This document shows positions 35,101 to 43,320 of a stretch of DNA of 64,000 nt, in pieces. The DNA is from Symsagittifera roscoffensis. Its lineage: Eukaryota; Xenacoelomorpha; Acoela; Convolutidae. The stretch is taken from positions 16,793,802 to 16,857,801 of the forward strand of contig NC_087064.1 in assembly GCF_963678635.1 (NCBI RefSeq). The letters run 5' to 3'. Positions within the stretch are counted from its first letter, which is position 1. Every line of letters starts with the position of its first letter. A program made the position numbers and the translations under genes. Below the pieces are notes generated by a model. It saw only the letters and a program-made list of their open reading frames with translations, ran no database searches and was not told where the DNA came from.

Positions 35101-38100
35101 GTAACACTGTAACCTTAATAATACCCACTCTTCATTGGACAGCTTATTATAATTTCATTAATCCCCTCACGCAACCACTCTATAACACCTCTATCGATAT
35201 TGAAAGGAATAAAGACGAATTATTCAGATTAACCACAGCAATCTTTCCACGACAATTTACATACGTAGGATATAAAAAAATACTAAAAACATTCACTGCA
35301 CCCCGCGCTAACGACTATTCAATTGAATATTACGATCATAACATCATCAGATCTAATCAAGACCAATTTCTTGATGAAGATAAATTTGCAAATCCACAAA
35401 TCACAGAAAAGTTTTTTATTAAATCATCATACATATTCACTTTTAACATACTAGATAAAAAGCATGATCACATTATTTCAGAAGCACTATCAGACATCCA
35501 AGCATATGAATCATTTCACATAAAATATGAACATTTTCACTAACCTTTCACTTCCTGACACCAAAAGAACGCGATTTGCACTGCTCACACGACATCATGT
35601 TGAGAACTAAGCAAACACATACTTATACTTACTATCGCTTTATCCAAAATCATTTTCATTTACACACACCATCACGCCAACCCCACCACAGATTTCAGTT
35701 CATTAATTCCAAATACAGCTCACCCTTTTTTCTAAACTTCACGTATTGCATTAAAAATACTAACTTTCAAGGCATCCTCCGAAACTATCATCCCATCACT
35801 CAAATGTATATTTTTTGTCCCCTCACGAAGACCTTCAATGACGAAGAATCCCGACCTCTAATCTTTCCGCATGAATATATTTAACCCATAGAAGTACCCA
35901 TTTTAGAATTCATTCATAATACTAAATATAATCATAAAATTTATAATCTAATCCAGAACACACCTCATGAATTTGCAGTAGGCACCGAAGAACTAAAAAC
36001 CATCAAAGCACTGCAATTGCTTTGGCCACTGTTGCAAACTAAAAACATAATACGCATACTAGCAAAACTACTAACTACCTCAGACGCTATTCACGACATT
36101 TTCCCACACGGCTTTTTCCCAGATGACTAAAAGGTATTTATGAATTTATTAATTTTCAAACTAACTAATTCAAATCGAACTAACCATTTTATTCAGTAAT
36201 TCGTATTCTCTTTAGCCTTCACATCACGATCACCTTCAAAACAAGAAAAGACAAATAAAAATATAAACTCTGTTTTCCATTTTAAACTCTATTAAACCAA
36301 CAGCACTAAATGATGCAGTAAAAGTTAATTCAAAGTAGTAAATTCATTTCTAAATTATTCCCCCAAATGTAGTAAATTTAAAATACGATGCAAATAAATT
36401 ACCTTTTAACCCCAGAAGCAATAAAATTTCACCTTAAAAGCAGTAAATTCATACGAATGAAATGCAGTACTAACCTTTTCTATAACTTCTTATTAAACGC
36501 ACAGAAATTTTATCCACACTCGCACAGCTCGCCCACGAAGAATTGTTTAAAATAATGAATTCAAGTTTTAAATTTGCGCTAACAACAACTCAAACAAGCA
36601 TTAACAAGTTTCCACTTTTACTATAACCCGGTTGGAATGGAATTATATAATAACCAAACTAACCAACGCAGCTTACTAAACACCATAAACCATATGATTA
36701 AGAAAAGAAAACCCACGGTACCCAAACCGGATTAAACCAGCTTAAAACTGGATAAATTATTCTTTTGAAGACTATTATTAAGTCTAAAAAAGAAACAATA
36801 AAACACCAAAAAGTCGCAAGACAAATCCAAACCACAAACAATGTGATTTTTGAGAAAAGGACACAACCAACGAAACAAAAGGAAAACAAAAAATAAAATA
36901 ACACAAAAGTTAACACAAAACATGACCCCTTAAAAAACCAGCACGAAATCATACTCCCCTTCCTGGCCTAACCCACCAGAGAGGACGTCCTGAGCATGCT
37001 CTATTGCCAGCCTAACCCACCGTGCTACATCCACGCTTTGTGACCACTTCACTATTTTTGACAAGAGGTACTCAAGTGTGAGTAACTCTTAAAAATAACT
37101 GATTTAAAACTAAAACGCTTTTGCGAAAACAATTAATCAAAATCATAACTAACAATTAAGAACTAACAAAAATTTATAGAATGTAAATTATAATATGCAG
37201 TACATAGATCACGAACAACCACAAGAACGAGCATCCAAAGACTAGACGAGCCCATCACACTCAACCTACAGGATGGCTAAATACAACTGACATGCCGCTC
37301 ACAATCACAGCTCATAAAGTATTTAGAGTATGACTTGACTTCGCAGAAAAGGACTTCATTGAATCAGACCAATGACCATCTCGATGTTCAAGTATACGTA
37401 CAGATCCGAGTTACAAGGCATCCCCTCCAAACACGATCTTCACGCCATTCCCAAACCAGATCGAAACACAGTTCTCCACAACCAATCAAGAACAGACGAT
37501 CATAGCAAACCAACTTGAAATCAGATTGATTTCATTGACAGTCATAGTCTTTGTCAAACGATAACTAACAACTTCCTATCGATGACTCCAGCTTCTTGGA
37601 GCGCTCTCCTTCAAGAACAAAACAGGAAATGATGCTCGTCAAACAACAACGACCAACATCCATCCTTCATTACAGATAGAAGATCTAAGATTCAAAACTC
37701 TGTAAACCCCGGATGGGTGGAACCAAATATAAACTATATTTATTATTTGGTTATAAATTGGATATTTAATCTCTATAAAATATTTAATATTAACCAATCA
37801 CGATCCATCTAACTAACAACCCACTTATTTGTAAGTGCTGAAATTACTTGTAACTTCAGCACCAGAGAGATTTGAATTAAACTTAGAAATTAGTTACCTC
37901 TCCAAGAGAACTTTAGCAATCGCAATAAGCCAGTATACTCTAGATCTATTGAGCCTAGCAGAGACTAGCTAAGCACCCTGAGACTAGTAGATATAAGAGT
38001 AAGATTAGGATCGGTATTAGACTAAGAATTTGCACGAATCTATCCGGCCGAAAATAAGATAGCGTGACGAGCAGACGGTGTACCCTATCCGAAATTACTC

Positions 38101-39739
38101 TATGAGTTACACATAAAAAATAACTCACATAAGTTCTGATTCTAGGTTTGTCCTTTCTCTGCCATGGAAATGTCTGAACTTCATTCTCGAGTCAGTCATA
38201 TCCTTCATCTTCGGATCCCCCCACAAGTGGGGACTGAACCCCAGAATGAGAGCACTGCAGGTGATATATGTTACAAAATCTGGCATGTTTTTCCCGTTTT
38301 ACTTTAAATTTCGCTAGTTAGATTAAAATTGATCTTCTATGACTTATTCGCTGCTCAACACTGGGGAAACTTTTTGAATTTTTAAAAATATTGTCCAAAT
38401 CACGACTGAAAGGGTTTGAAGATGATATATCACTCGACTCATTCCGATGATTATTTATGGCACCTGGTTTTGCGTTGAAAAAAAGTACATAAAATAGATG
38501 AAAAGCTAAAACATAGCCAAACACAAATTTTCTCCCCATTTTCAATGGTCGAAAGAAAAATTATAATAATAAGTAAATGATGATTTATGGGCGTCCAGCA
38601 TTGATTGTAGATGTTTCACAATTTTGCCAGTTATTATAACACATTGCCATCCTTTAGACCCAACCTACAGTTAGTGCCACTTTCATACATTACACCCAGA
38701 GACAATTCATCCGGCTGAAAGGAAACATTCAAGAAGTCCAGAAATCCACAGTCACTTTCAACGACGGAACTCGAGAAGAGTTCGACGCTATTTTGATGTG
38801 CACTGGTTATGACATTAATCTAGACTTTCTGGATGATCAAATCAAAAGGATGGTTTTGAATTCAAAGAGGGAGAATGAAATAGAGCTGTACAAACAAGTG
38901 TTCAGCCCTCAAATAGGGACACGACTTGGCTTCATCGGATTTGTTCAGCCATCTAGCGGTGGAGTTCTGATGTGCAGCGAAGTTCAGGTGAGTATATATT
39001 TACGACATCGCGGGATCATCCATCGCAAGCGACAATTGATAGCATTTCAAAAAAAACGACAATTCGTCGCAGAGCATTTTACCATAAATTTTTTAAAAAA
39101 ATTTCATGTGCATTGCTGTGGACTTCTAGATTCAAATTTTCCTGATCTGAAATCCAATTCTTACGCCAAAAAGGTAAATTTGAAAATTTCAAAATTTAGG
39201 TTAGTCCAGTTTGAATATCAGGAGCATCGAGAAGTGAATCGGTGTCTGTAACAAGCCCATCTTCGAATGTCTTATTAAGCTTGTGAAAAAAAAAACACTT
39301 TCATTTGAGCCTTGACATTTTAATCTGATTTTAGGCGCAGTGGTTTGTTGCCCTATGTCGCAACTTAACACATCTCCCTGACAAACAATCCATGATACGT
39401 TCCATCGAATCAGACCGCAAGAAGTCCATGTCAAGATACTACGATTCCCCACGTCACACGATCCAAGTGGATCCTATAGTTTACTGCGATGAACTCAGTC
39501 GAACTTTCGGAGGCAAGCCAGAAGTTTCGAGACATTTGGGTCTGGCCAGACGGCTTTTGTTTGGAAGTTGTGGACCCGCCCAGTATCGACTTCAGGGGCC
39601 GTTTAAAACTGCTGAAGCTAAGAAATTAGTCAGAAATATTCCTATGCCACATATGGCTAATGCATTCTGTGTTGTAGTGATAGTTGTTTCAGCTTTGCTA
39701 GTGTTTTGCCTTCACTTTGTTTTTGTTATGTTAATTTAG
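16955..39739 (+). CDS. Flavin-containing monooxygenase, complete six-exon gene
   Basis: FMOs use FAD, NADPH and O2 to oxygenate soft nucleophiles (N, S) and normally sit on the ER membrane. The exons are 16955-17194, 21282-21483, 21839-22145, 38146-38260, 38658-38987 and 39335-39739. They sum to 1599 nt (532 codons plus TAG), with compatible phases at every junction, and the length is typical of animal FMOs. Visible motifs are GxGxxG for FAD at residues 28-33 (GGGISG), EATDKLGGLW at 51-60, the FMO signature FxGxxxHxxxY at 178-188, GIGNSA for NADPH at 205-210, and CTGYD at 336-340. A hydrophobic C-terminal anchor covers about 507-532, as in ER-anchored vertebrate FMOs. The start is the first ATG after an in-frame TGA at 16919. 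Nothing in the coding sequence is broken, although intron 3 (16 kb) contains an LTR retrotransposon in sense orientation. Substrate and paralogue identity cannot be told. Confidence 0.9.
17775..18085. repeat. Palindromic minisatellite in FMO intron 1
   Basis: About ten degenerate units are built on GCGGAATCCGC, an 11 bp near-palindrome, separated by AAATTGTAA-type spacers. The first half runs as 'aattgtaagcggaatccgc' and the second half is inverted ('cttacatttgcggaatccgc'), with the turn near 17875-17890. The open frames called on both strands here follow from the palindromic composition. Confidence 0.6.
18200..18520. other. Intron sequence with a tRNA-family body fragment
   Basis: Fragments such as 'ttttcggcttcatggttgtcgacttaagctctgtcgg' resemble the body of the tRNA-module repeats, without boxes A and B. 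Confidence 0.3.
18530..19255 (+). repeat. Tandem repeat, ~165 bp period, in FMO intron 1
   Basis: Five start blocks of the type 'ctcgaaaactaccctcccaaatctgag' occur near 18556, 18726, 18880, 19048 and 19224 (spacing about 154-176 bp). Each is followed by 'gaaactcccctgcattagcg.ctacgc' and 'atgttatggtcctcggaaaagtcaa' blocks. It is the same unit as at 4230-4660. Confidence 0.7.
19738..20880 (+). pseudogene. LINE reverse-transcriptase remnant in FMO intron 1
   Basis: A chain of frames, broken by stops and shifts, resembles the non-LTR RT domain. It runs as NPFGFRAKRSTIDAVVTMIK (RT motif QxGFRxxRST), a decayed SKAFDTVxH-like block (KKVFDTVYHELL), PGPLLFIIF (the GPLLF block), YSDNTTI in place of the YADD catalytic box, then a HLGITID block. 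A hydrophobic thumb-like region runs to about 20645, with coding-like remains to about 20880. No endonuclease domain is seen, so the copy is 5' truncated, as LINE copies usually are. Clade cannot be assigned. The catalytic motif is changed and the element is dead. Confidence 0.75.
21282..21483 (+). CDS. FMO exon 2
   Basis: After a tgccatttccag acceptor, 67 codons plus one base, with a TCAG/GTAGAT donor. Encodes YNYCFSDFPFPD and the 'YIRDYALHFNL' helix, which match the conserved SDFP and YxxMYAxxFDL stretches of FMOs. Confidence 0.88.
21839..22145 (+). CDS. FMO exon 3
   Basis: Acceptor ttttttgccag, donor TCAAG/GTAAG, ends in phase 2. Carries the FMO signature FPGKIIHSCAY and the NADPH-binding GIGNSA. 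The next FMO sequence is not reached until 38146, on the other side of the LTR element. Confidence 0.9.
22146..22505. other. FMO intron 3, 5' flank of the LTR element
   Basis: No exon. At 22381-22400 there is AAAGGGGGAGATTGTTACTA. This resembles the polypurine tract and LTR start of Copia elements, but no Copia coding sequence could be recognised before it. CATAA at 22501-22505 may be the target-site duplication of element 1 (matching 38128-38132). Confidence 0.35.
22525..22935 (+). repeat. Element 1 5' LTR
   Basis: From about 22525 to ...TAACTCA at 22935 it matches the 3' LTR at 37720-38127. The first ~20 bp expected from the 3' LTR (TGTAAACCCCGG) are not recognisable here, so the outer end is altered. 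It carries a TATAAAATA box at 22582 and a near-perfect hairpin at 22643-22670. Confidence 0.85.
22938..22952 (+). promoter_or_regulatory. Candidate primer-binding site
   Basis: TGGTGCGACCATAAG starts two bases after the LTR, the usual place for a site complementary to a tRNA 3' CCA end. I could not match it to a particular tRNA. It also lies within a frame that reads on from the LTR. Confidence 0.4.
22953..24220 (+). other. Element 1 leader, mostly noncoding
   Basis: Long AT-rich leader between the LTR and the first conserved ORF. The first 240 bp have a protein-like frame broken by one shift near 23030 (see findings). The part from about 23955 on is conserved in element 2 (63733-64000), including 'aattatacctgaaccttgtgga' and 'tcttcggaatcgatatatacttttctc'-like blocks. 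Confidence 0.6.
24221..27978 (+). pseudogene. Element 1 gag, broken
   Basis: It aligns with the gag region of element 2. The start ATG at 24221 corresponds to that of the 107-codon ORF at 63732. Here the frame of its conserved tail runs into the gag frame without the stop seen in element 2. The longest pieces are 25721-26515 (Asn/Gln-rich), 26717-26980 (capsid part) and 27133-27978. The last holds the zinc knuckle CNYCRKYGHSIAEC at about 27190-27231 (CX2CX4HX4C) and a long Arg/Asn/Ser-rich nucleic-acid-binding tail. Lesions include a stop near 24330, stops after 25080 and a TAA at 26513-26515 where element 2 has Glu. It cannot make a full Gag. Confidence 0.8.
28004..29224 (+). pseudogene. Element 1 protease region fused to the pol C-terminus by deletion
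   Basis: A 406-codon open frame starts MITVENDYEPIIYEQPF. It contains the retroviral-type aspartic protease motif LIDSGAESNII (about residues 105-115) and follows the element 2 protein closely up to ...NFQHSQITQ. There it jumps directly to ISKKLQPLRKGP, which in element 2 belongs to the GPY/F module at the end of integrase. The join removes all of RT, RNase H and integrase (about 3.1 kb relative to element 2). Homology continues past the TAA at 29224 to about 29674. The protein keeps the DSGA active site but no polymerase. Confidence 0.85.
29225..29674 (+). pseudogene. Element 1 pol C-terminal tail, broken
   Basis: Continues the similarity to the last ~140 codons of the element 2 pol ORF ('YPKEYAL', 'SSRLR.QPRKNY', ending KKVEFQKQ). 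It is out of reach of the preceding frame because of stops. Confidence 0.7.
29675..30270 (+). other. Element 1 pol-env spacer
   Basis: Noncoding. It contains GCCTAAAGTA at 30032-30041 and again at 30063-30072. The same pair at the same 31 nt spacing occurs in the corresponding spacer of element 2. Confidence 0.6.
30271..30501 (+). CDS. Hydrophobic micro-ORF of element 1 (76 codons)
   Basis: Intact in this copy. After a short polar start it is almost entirely Ile/Leu/Phe, for example LLIYFLIETFEFIIIISIIF, consistent with one or two membrane spans. Element 2 keeps the same hydrophobic pattern at about 54260-54470 but with a stop. The position just before the tethered Pro-rich ORF and env is the same in both copies. 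No known family was recognised. It could equally be a chance frame in T/A-rich DNA, though the shared pattern argues against that. Confidence 0.45.
   Translation: MLLSITVDHIKQKLLNLFTKIFNLFQLLIYFLIETFEFIIIISIIFCNLFLIFYSLFEIYLQLSQILDHIYRYEYV
30511..31838 (+). pseudogene. Element 1 membrane-tethered Pro/Ser/Thr-rich ORF, broken
   Basis: It starts MIRTIFSLTEIFLLF. Two hydrophobic segments lie within the first ~55 residues, the second ending in IEEYYNKHKF. A frameshift follows, and the Pro/Ser/Thr-rich part is open at 30945-31556, with a TGA near 31556 before the conserved C-terminal ~90 residues (ending SGLSYTNIF at 31838). It matches element 2 at 52908-54239. No family known. Confidence 0.65.
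31839..34312 (+). pseudogene. Element 1 env-like glycoprotein gene, broken
   Basis: Follows the element 2 env from just after the signal peptide (PSPRTGP, then THYDC) to the C-terminal membrane region and the FFSPR end at 34312. The signal peptide region is degraded, and frames change several times (open pieces at 32589-33092, 33126-33476, 33524-33907 and 34097-34312). Conserved parts include the Cys-containing N-terminal half and the LCELERTQILQSL.... YAGYLLSG stretch. It is not functional. The ATG of the next ORF overlaps its stop as ATGA at 34309-34312. Confidence 0.75.
34309..36130 (+). pseudogene. Element 1 copy of the 602-codon unknown ORF, broken
   Basis: The start overlaps the env stop as ATGA, exactly as in element 2. 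Open pieces (34756-35112, 35576-35884 and others) match the intact 602-codon ORF through to the PHGFFPDD end at 36130. The C-terminal half is conserved best. Several frameshifts and stops make it nonfunctional. Confidence 0.7.
36131..37700 (+). other. Element 1 3' noncoding region
   Basis: 1.57 kb without a supported ORF. The GC-rich island at 36961-37080 is strongly conserved in element 2 (47515-47650), with GGACGTCC at 36983-36990 and GAGCATGCTC at 36992-37001 between two GCCTAACCCACC copies (36966 and 37010). A second conserved block lies near 37325-37420. No purine-rich tract is obvious immediately before the LTR. Confidence 0.6.
37701..38127 (+). repeat. Element 1 3' LTR (427 bp)
   Basis: Starts TGTAAACCCCGG and ends TAACTCA, so it has the usual TG...CA ends. 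Its 427 bp equal the element 2 LTR in length. It contains the hairpin at 37835-37862 with one mismatch. It is followed by CATAA. Confidence 0.9.
38146..38260 (+). CDS. FMO exon 4
   Basis: Begins 19 bp after the LTR of element 1, following a gattctag acceptor. One base completes the Arg codon split from exon 3, then 38 codons end in phase 0 at a GCAG/GTGATA donor. It encodes FVLSLPWKCLNFILES and KWGLNPRMRALQ, matching the FMO region ahead of the conserved LxTxPTVN-type segment. The retroelement therefore stopped just short of this splice acceptor. Confidence 0.85.
38658..38987 (+). CDS. FMO exon 5
   Basis: 110 codons in phase 0, with acceptor cctttag and donor TTCAG/GTGAGT. It includes TQPTVSATF (compare HPTVNDEL of other FMOs), DGTREEFDAILMCTGYD and the IGFVQPSSGG stretch. 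Confidence 0.9.
39335..39739 (+). CDS. FMO exon 6
   Basis: Acceptor tctgattttag, then AQWFVALCRN (the conserved QARW region). Next come DYLDELA-like VDPIVYCDELSRTFG and FGSCGPAQYRLQGP (compare FGPCSPYQFRLTGP), a C-terminal hydrophobic anchor, and TAG at 39737-39739. Confidence 0.9.
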   Translation, partial: AQWFVALCRNLTHLPDKQSMIRSIESDRKKSMSRYYDSPRHTIQVDPIVYCDELSRTFGGKPEVSRHLGLARRLLFGSCGPAQYRLQGPFKTAEAKKLVRNIPMPHMANAFCVVVIVVSALLVFCLHFVFVMLI

Positions 39740-39780
39740 ATCATTTTGATAATATTACAAAAAACTATGTAACTAAAAAA

Positions 39781-39786
39781 AATAAA
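39781..39786 (+). promoter_or_regulatory. FMO poly(A) signal AATAAA
   Basis: Canonical hexamer 41 bp after the FMO stop codon. Confidence 0.65.
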
Positions 39787-39819
39787 AGATTTGTTAAGTA
39801 CCGGGTTTCAACTCACAGC

Positions 39820-40020
39820 GAATTTTAGCGCTGAATGAGTACTAATGCATAATTTAGCATTGTTGAGTCAGGCTTTGATCAATGCCTGTTTAATGCTGAT
39901 TAGCGCCAATTCAGCGTTGCAAACACCCTTAAAATCAGCGCTAAATCAACCATGTAATACCACTGGAGTAACACTGAAGATAGATGATTCAGTGCTGATC
40001 CAGTGTTTTTGCTGATTGCG
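39820..40020. repeat. Degenerate CAGCGCTGA-rich stretch
   Basis: Repeated variants of (T)CAGCGCTGA(A) and AATTCAGCGTT in both orientations, for example 'agcgaattttagcgctgaat', 'aaatcagcgctaaatc' and 'tcagtgctgatccagtgttt'. AGCGCT is self-complementary. Unit length is irregular. Confidence 0.4.
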
Positions 40021-40144
40021 AGGGCTTAAAAACAAGTTATAAAAAATGTAAAAATTGAGGAATCAAAAACATGAACTGTAAAATGAAGAAGCATTGCGGC
40101 CATGCATTAGAATTCATCAGTACAAAGTACAATTTTCGTCTAAA

Positions 40145-41115
40145 AATTTTTAAGAGTCGATGAACTTAGTTCAGACTCTTATATCGGTCGCGATGATTTT
40201 TGTTTTAGTTAAGTCGCATAATTTGTTCACGCCCAAACTAATTTTTTTTTGCGGTTTGATTTTTGGTTTTCTTTCGAATTCAATCCATTTTTGTTCAATA
40301 GGAAGCAAGTTCCGCTATTAAACAGCAAAAATGTACAAGTAATGATAAATTTGATCAATTTCTGGTTTCAGATTTTCCTGTAAAATGAAAAAAATTCTAT
40401 TATCCAGTATTTGTGCTAATCGTATCACAAAGAGTTTAGAAAAATAAGAAGTTTTAATGAACTTTAAAGAATTTTAGAGTTTTATTTTTTCTTTATAAAT
40501 CGAAAATAAACAAGTCCGTATTTTTTGTTTTCTTGCGTTCATCGAATCTTTTTTAACTGTCTGTTGGCTATATCTTTTATAGGAAAAACATTGAATAAGG
40601 GAGAATTTTTCCCCGAAAACGCAGCCTAATAACGTTTGATATGGTTTTTGCTTTTTAACCAGATCAAAAATCCAATACAATCAACAGCAAAATAATCAGT
40701 TTTTTTAGAGTCAATGAAATTAGTTTTTCGCAGTTTGACTTTTGATTACTTTTTAAGTTCAATTCATTTCCTTTGTTGAAAAAAAGACTAGCTGTTTGAT
40801 CAACTATCGAACAGTTAAAATGTAAAGGCCACAAAAAACTATTTCTACTTTCGAAGGTGGAATGTAATTTTCATATTTACCAGCGAAGTTATAAAAAATT
40901 AGCTGTTGATCCAATTTTCTCAAATTGGGTCAATTTTATTTTCAAAACATGCTAATCATAAGTTGTTCTAGAAGTTCAGAAATCTTTAAGAGCATGCATT
41001 TTTGATTTGAGCTCCGGAAGTTGAGATTTCTCAAATAAAATAATCCAGTAAATTTTTTTCTGTTTTCTTGATTTCCTTGACTCCTTTTCAACTGTCTATA
41101 GGCTATGTTTTGAAA
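40145..41115 (+). repeat. Dispersed AT-rich repeat family B, two adjacent copies
   Basis: 40145-40585 and 40720-41115 each show the 'tttgattttt..tttctttcgaattcaatccattt' block and the following blocks of copy 1 at 180-760. The second copy runs through 'ttctagaagttcagaaatctttaag' to 'caactgtctataggctatgtttt'. Confidence 0.55.
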
Positions 41116-41939
41116 GAAAATCTGATAAAATTTTACTTCAAATTAAATTAAGATAAATGATGAAAACAGTAACGTTAGGCAAATACAAACTTTTATTTGG
41201 TAAGATTGCGTAGAAGAATGTCGATAAAAAACCTAAAAAGCGGAATTACGGACATATGAGCCCCAAAATAAAGTTGCGTTAATGGAGTCGATTATAAAAA
41301 AAAACTCGCCTAAATTGGCCTCTTCATACTATCATTTACACTTTTTTATAGAATTAGTTACAACTGCAAACAATTAAATTTCCGATCTGATAAGTAAACT
41401 AACCCAAACTAAAATCAATAAAACTAAAGAAAACAAGAAAAAAGCTAACATATTTTTAAGCTGCTAATTTAAGGCGTCATTGAAAGTTTTTTGGCGTTCA
41501 GCATTTTTGAACACCCTTTTTGTACCTAAACATAGTCGAAACAAAAAAACTCTATTAAAAGTATTTACTCTAGTTTTTTTTTGTTTCAATAGAAGCTAGT
41601 TTATTTTTGCAGGATAAACACTCAAAAATCTGTCAAACTGTTTTCACTTTACCTGTTTTGTTGGTTATTTATCTTTTTATTACGATATTCCGAAAAACAG
41701 AAGGTATAATTGTGCTTGGGATGTTTTAATATCTACAGACGTTTAGTCCTTTTTTTAAATAGTAATTTTTTATGGAAATTTAGCTCTTTTTTTCTCACCC
41801 CATCAGCATCAATTTTTTGGTAAAACGAGAAATTCTACATAATGAAGTACAAAAAAATATTGGCTTGTCAGGCCTTATTGGTTCACATGCCAATTCCTGT
41901 AACAATTTGACGTTCTAAACAAAACAGATTACTTGTTTT
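41116..41939. other. Noncoding AT-rich stretch
   Basis: Nothing recognised on either strand. Confidence 0.35.
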
Positions 41940-42240
41940 ACGCTTGCTAAAGCAAGTGTCTTGTTATCAGGAACTATATATTTTTCCGTTAACAATCTTT
42001 CCTACAAAATTTCATCTTGCTTGATTGTTGAGTTTTATCAATTTCCAGATTCCTTCGCCCTTGATCGAGAGGTAACGCAGGCGCCTTGGCATCTTTTATT
42101 CCGTTGTTCGAATACCGCTTTTTTAATATAATATGAAATTGACAAATTTTGTCCGGTGAAAATGATTTGCCGGACTTTCGTTTATCTGCTCAAATATGCT
42201 GGCTTACGCGCCTTATCTCGTTTTTTTTGTGATATAAGGA
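41940..42240 (+). repeat. tRNA-module repeat family, copy E
   Basis: Leader 'gcaagtgtcttgttatcaggaacta', box A-like TTGATCGAGAGGTAACGCAGG near 42061 and box B-like TTGTTCGAATACC near 42105. The body has 'tttgccggactttcgtttatctgctcaaat'. Confidence 0.6.
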
Positions 42241-42274
42241 AGGATCATGGTATCAGGTTCATTGTAGTTGCAAG

Positions 42275-43320
42275 AGGACTTGAAATTTCTAAATTTGCAA
42301 GGGTATTGCAATCGGGTACTTGACTTTTTTCTCGTGAATAACTATGTTCAAAGAATGGTCAAATTTAGAAATGATAAATTATGTTTCAATTCATACTGAA
42401 TTAAATTTTTGTACGTCTCTGCCACGGTTGGTCTGGGGGTAAACAATACTCCTGAGACGGTAAAATTGTTAGGTTCGAATCTGACAGGATCTGTGGTTTT
42501 TCAAACGGAAATTTTGCGCTCCAAAAAAAAATCTCGGCAGATTATTTGTCTGCTTTTGTTTTGTCAGATCCACATCGTATAGTTGATTTTTTTTGTGCAG
42601 TGCGCAACTTACCTTGTAGTTGCTTTTAGAAATTTGATTTACTTTTGCTGTTTATATTTCCTTGACTTCGTATATATTTTTTTTTCGCTGCCCAAAAACT
42701 ATATGCTGCCCAAATATTTTCAGCTTATCTTTTGTTAGTTTAGTGACATGATTTTGTGTCTTTTGAAGGAAAACATAGTTCTTATGCTCACTGAGCTGCA
42801 CAAAATGTTAAAACCTTGATACAAATGGTTGTTCAAGCTTTTCAAGGCAACATTTTTTTATTCCGTTTTTTTTCGGCTTGATGGGTTTTGGCCTATATTA
42901 TATCGGCTTAGTGGACCCATAATGCGTCGTTCGTTAAGCAAAAAACGTTTGCTCACTGGGTTGCACAAATTGCTGAAATCTTGATTGAAAAAATTTTGTT
43001 CATCTTTTTCTTGACAACATTTTTTTCGGCTGGATAGGTTTCGGCATTTATTATATTGGTTTAATGGCCTAATATTGCGTCTTTGGACGAGCTAAAGCAA
43101 ATTACTTTTAAATGTTCATGTGTGTATTGTGAAGATGAAGAAAACTTATTAATTTTTTATTAGTCTCGAATTTTCATTTTTTTTGTTCGACTTTGCTGCT
43201 TTTTATTTTCGCTTTTCGGCGTAATAGGTTCTGACATATATTAAGTCGGCTTGATGGGCTCATTTTGTTTGATTTGACTAGCAAAGTGTGAAGGGGAACT
43301 GTTATCTTTTTATAATTCTG
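42275..43320 (+). repeat. tRNA-module repeat family, copy F with tandem tail
   Basis: Box A-like TTGGTCTGGGGGTAA near 42428 and box B AGGTTCGAATC at 42471-42481, then the family body. From about 42715 the tail is tandemly repeated: 'cggcttgatgggttttggc..tatattatatcggcttagtggacc' blocks recur near 42715, 42873, 43031 and 43217 (158, 158 and 186 bp apart). Confidence 0.6.

Larger units (their letters stand above)
22506..38127 (+). mobile_element. Element 1: defective giant Ty3/gypsy-type LTR retrotransposon with env region
   Basis: Two direct LTRs (about 22525-22935 and 37701-38127) flank gag, protease, env-like and accessory ORF remains. They lie in the same order as in element 2 (46496 to beyond 64000) but broken by stops and frameshifts. 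The RT-RNase H-integrase block is missing through a single deletion near 29174-29186. The LTRs differ at only about eight of roughly 396 aligned positions, so insertion was fairly recent, although the body is heavily damaged. It lies in FMO intron 3 in the same orientation as the gene. CATAA occurs on both sides as a possible 5 bp target duplication. Confidence 0.9.
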
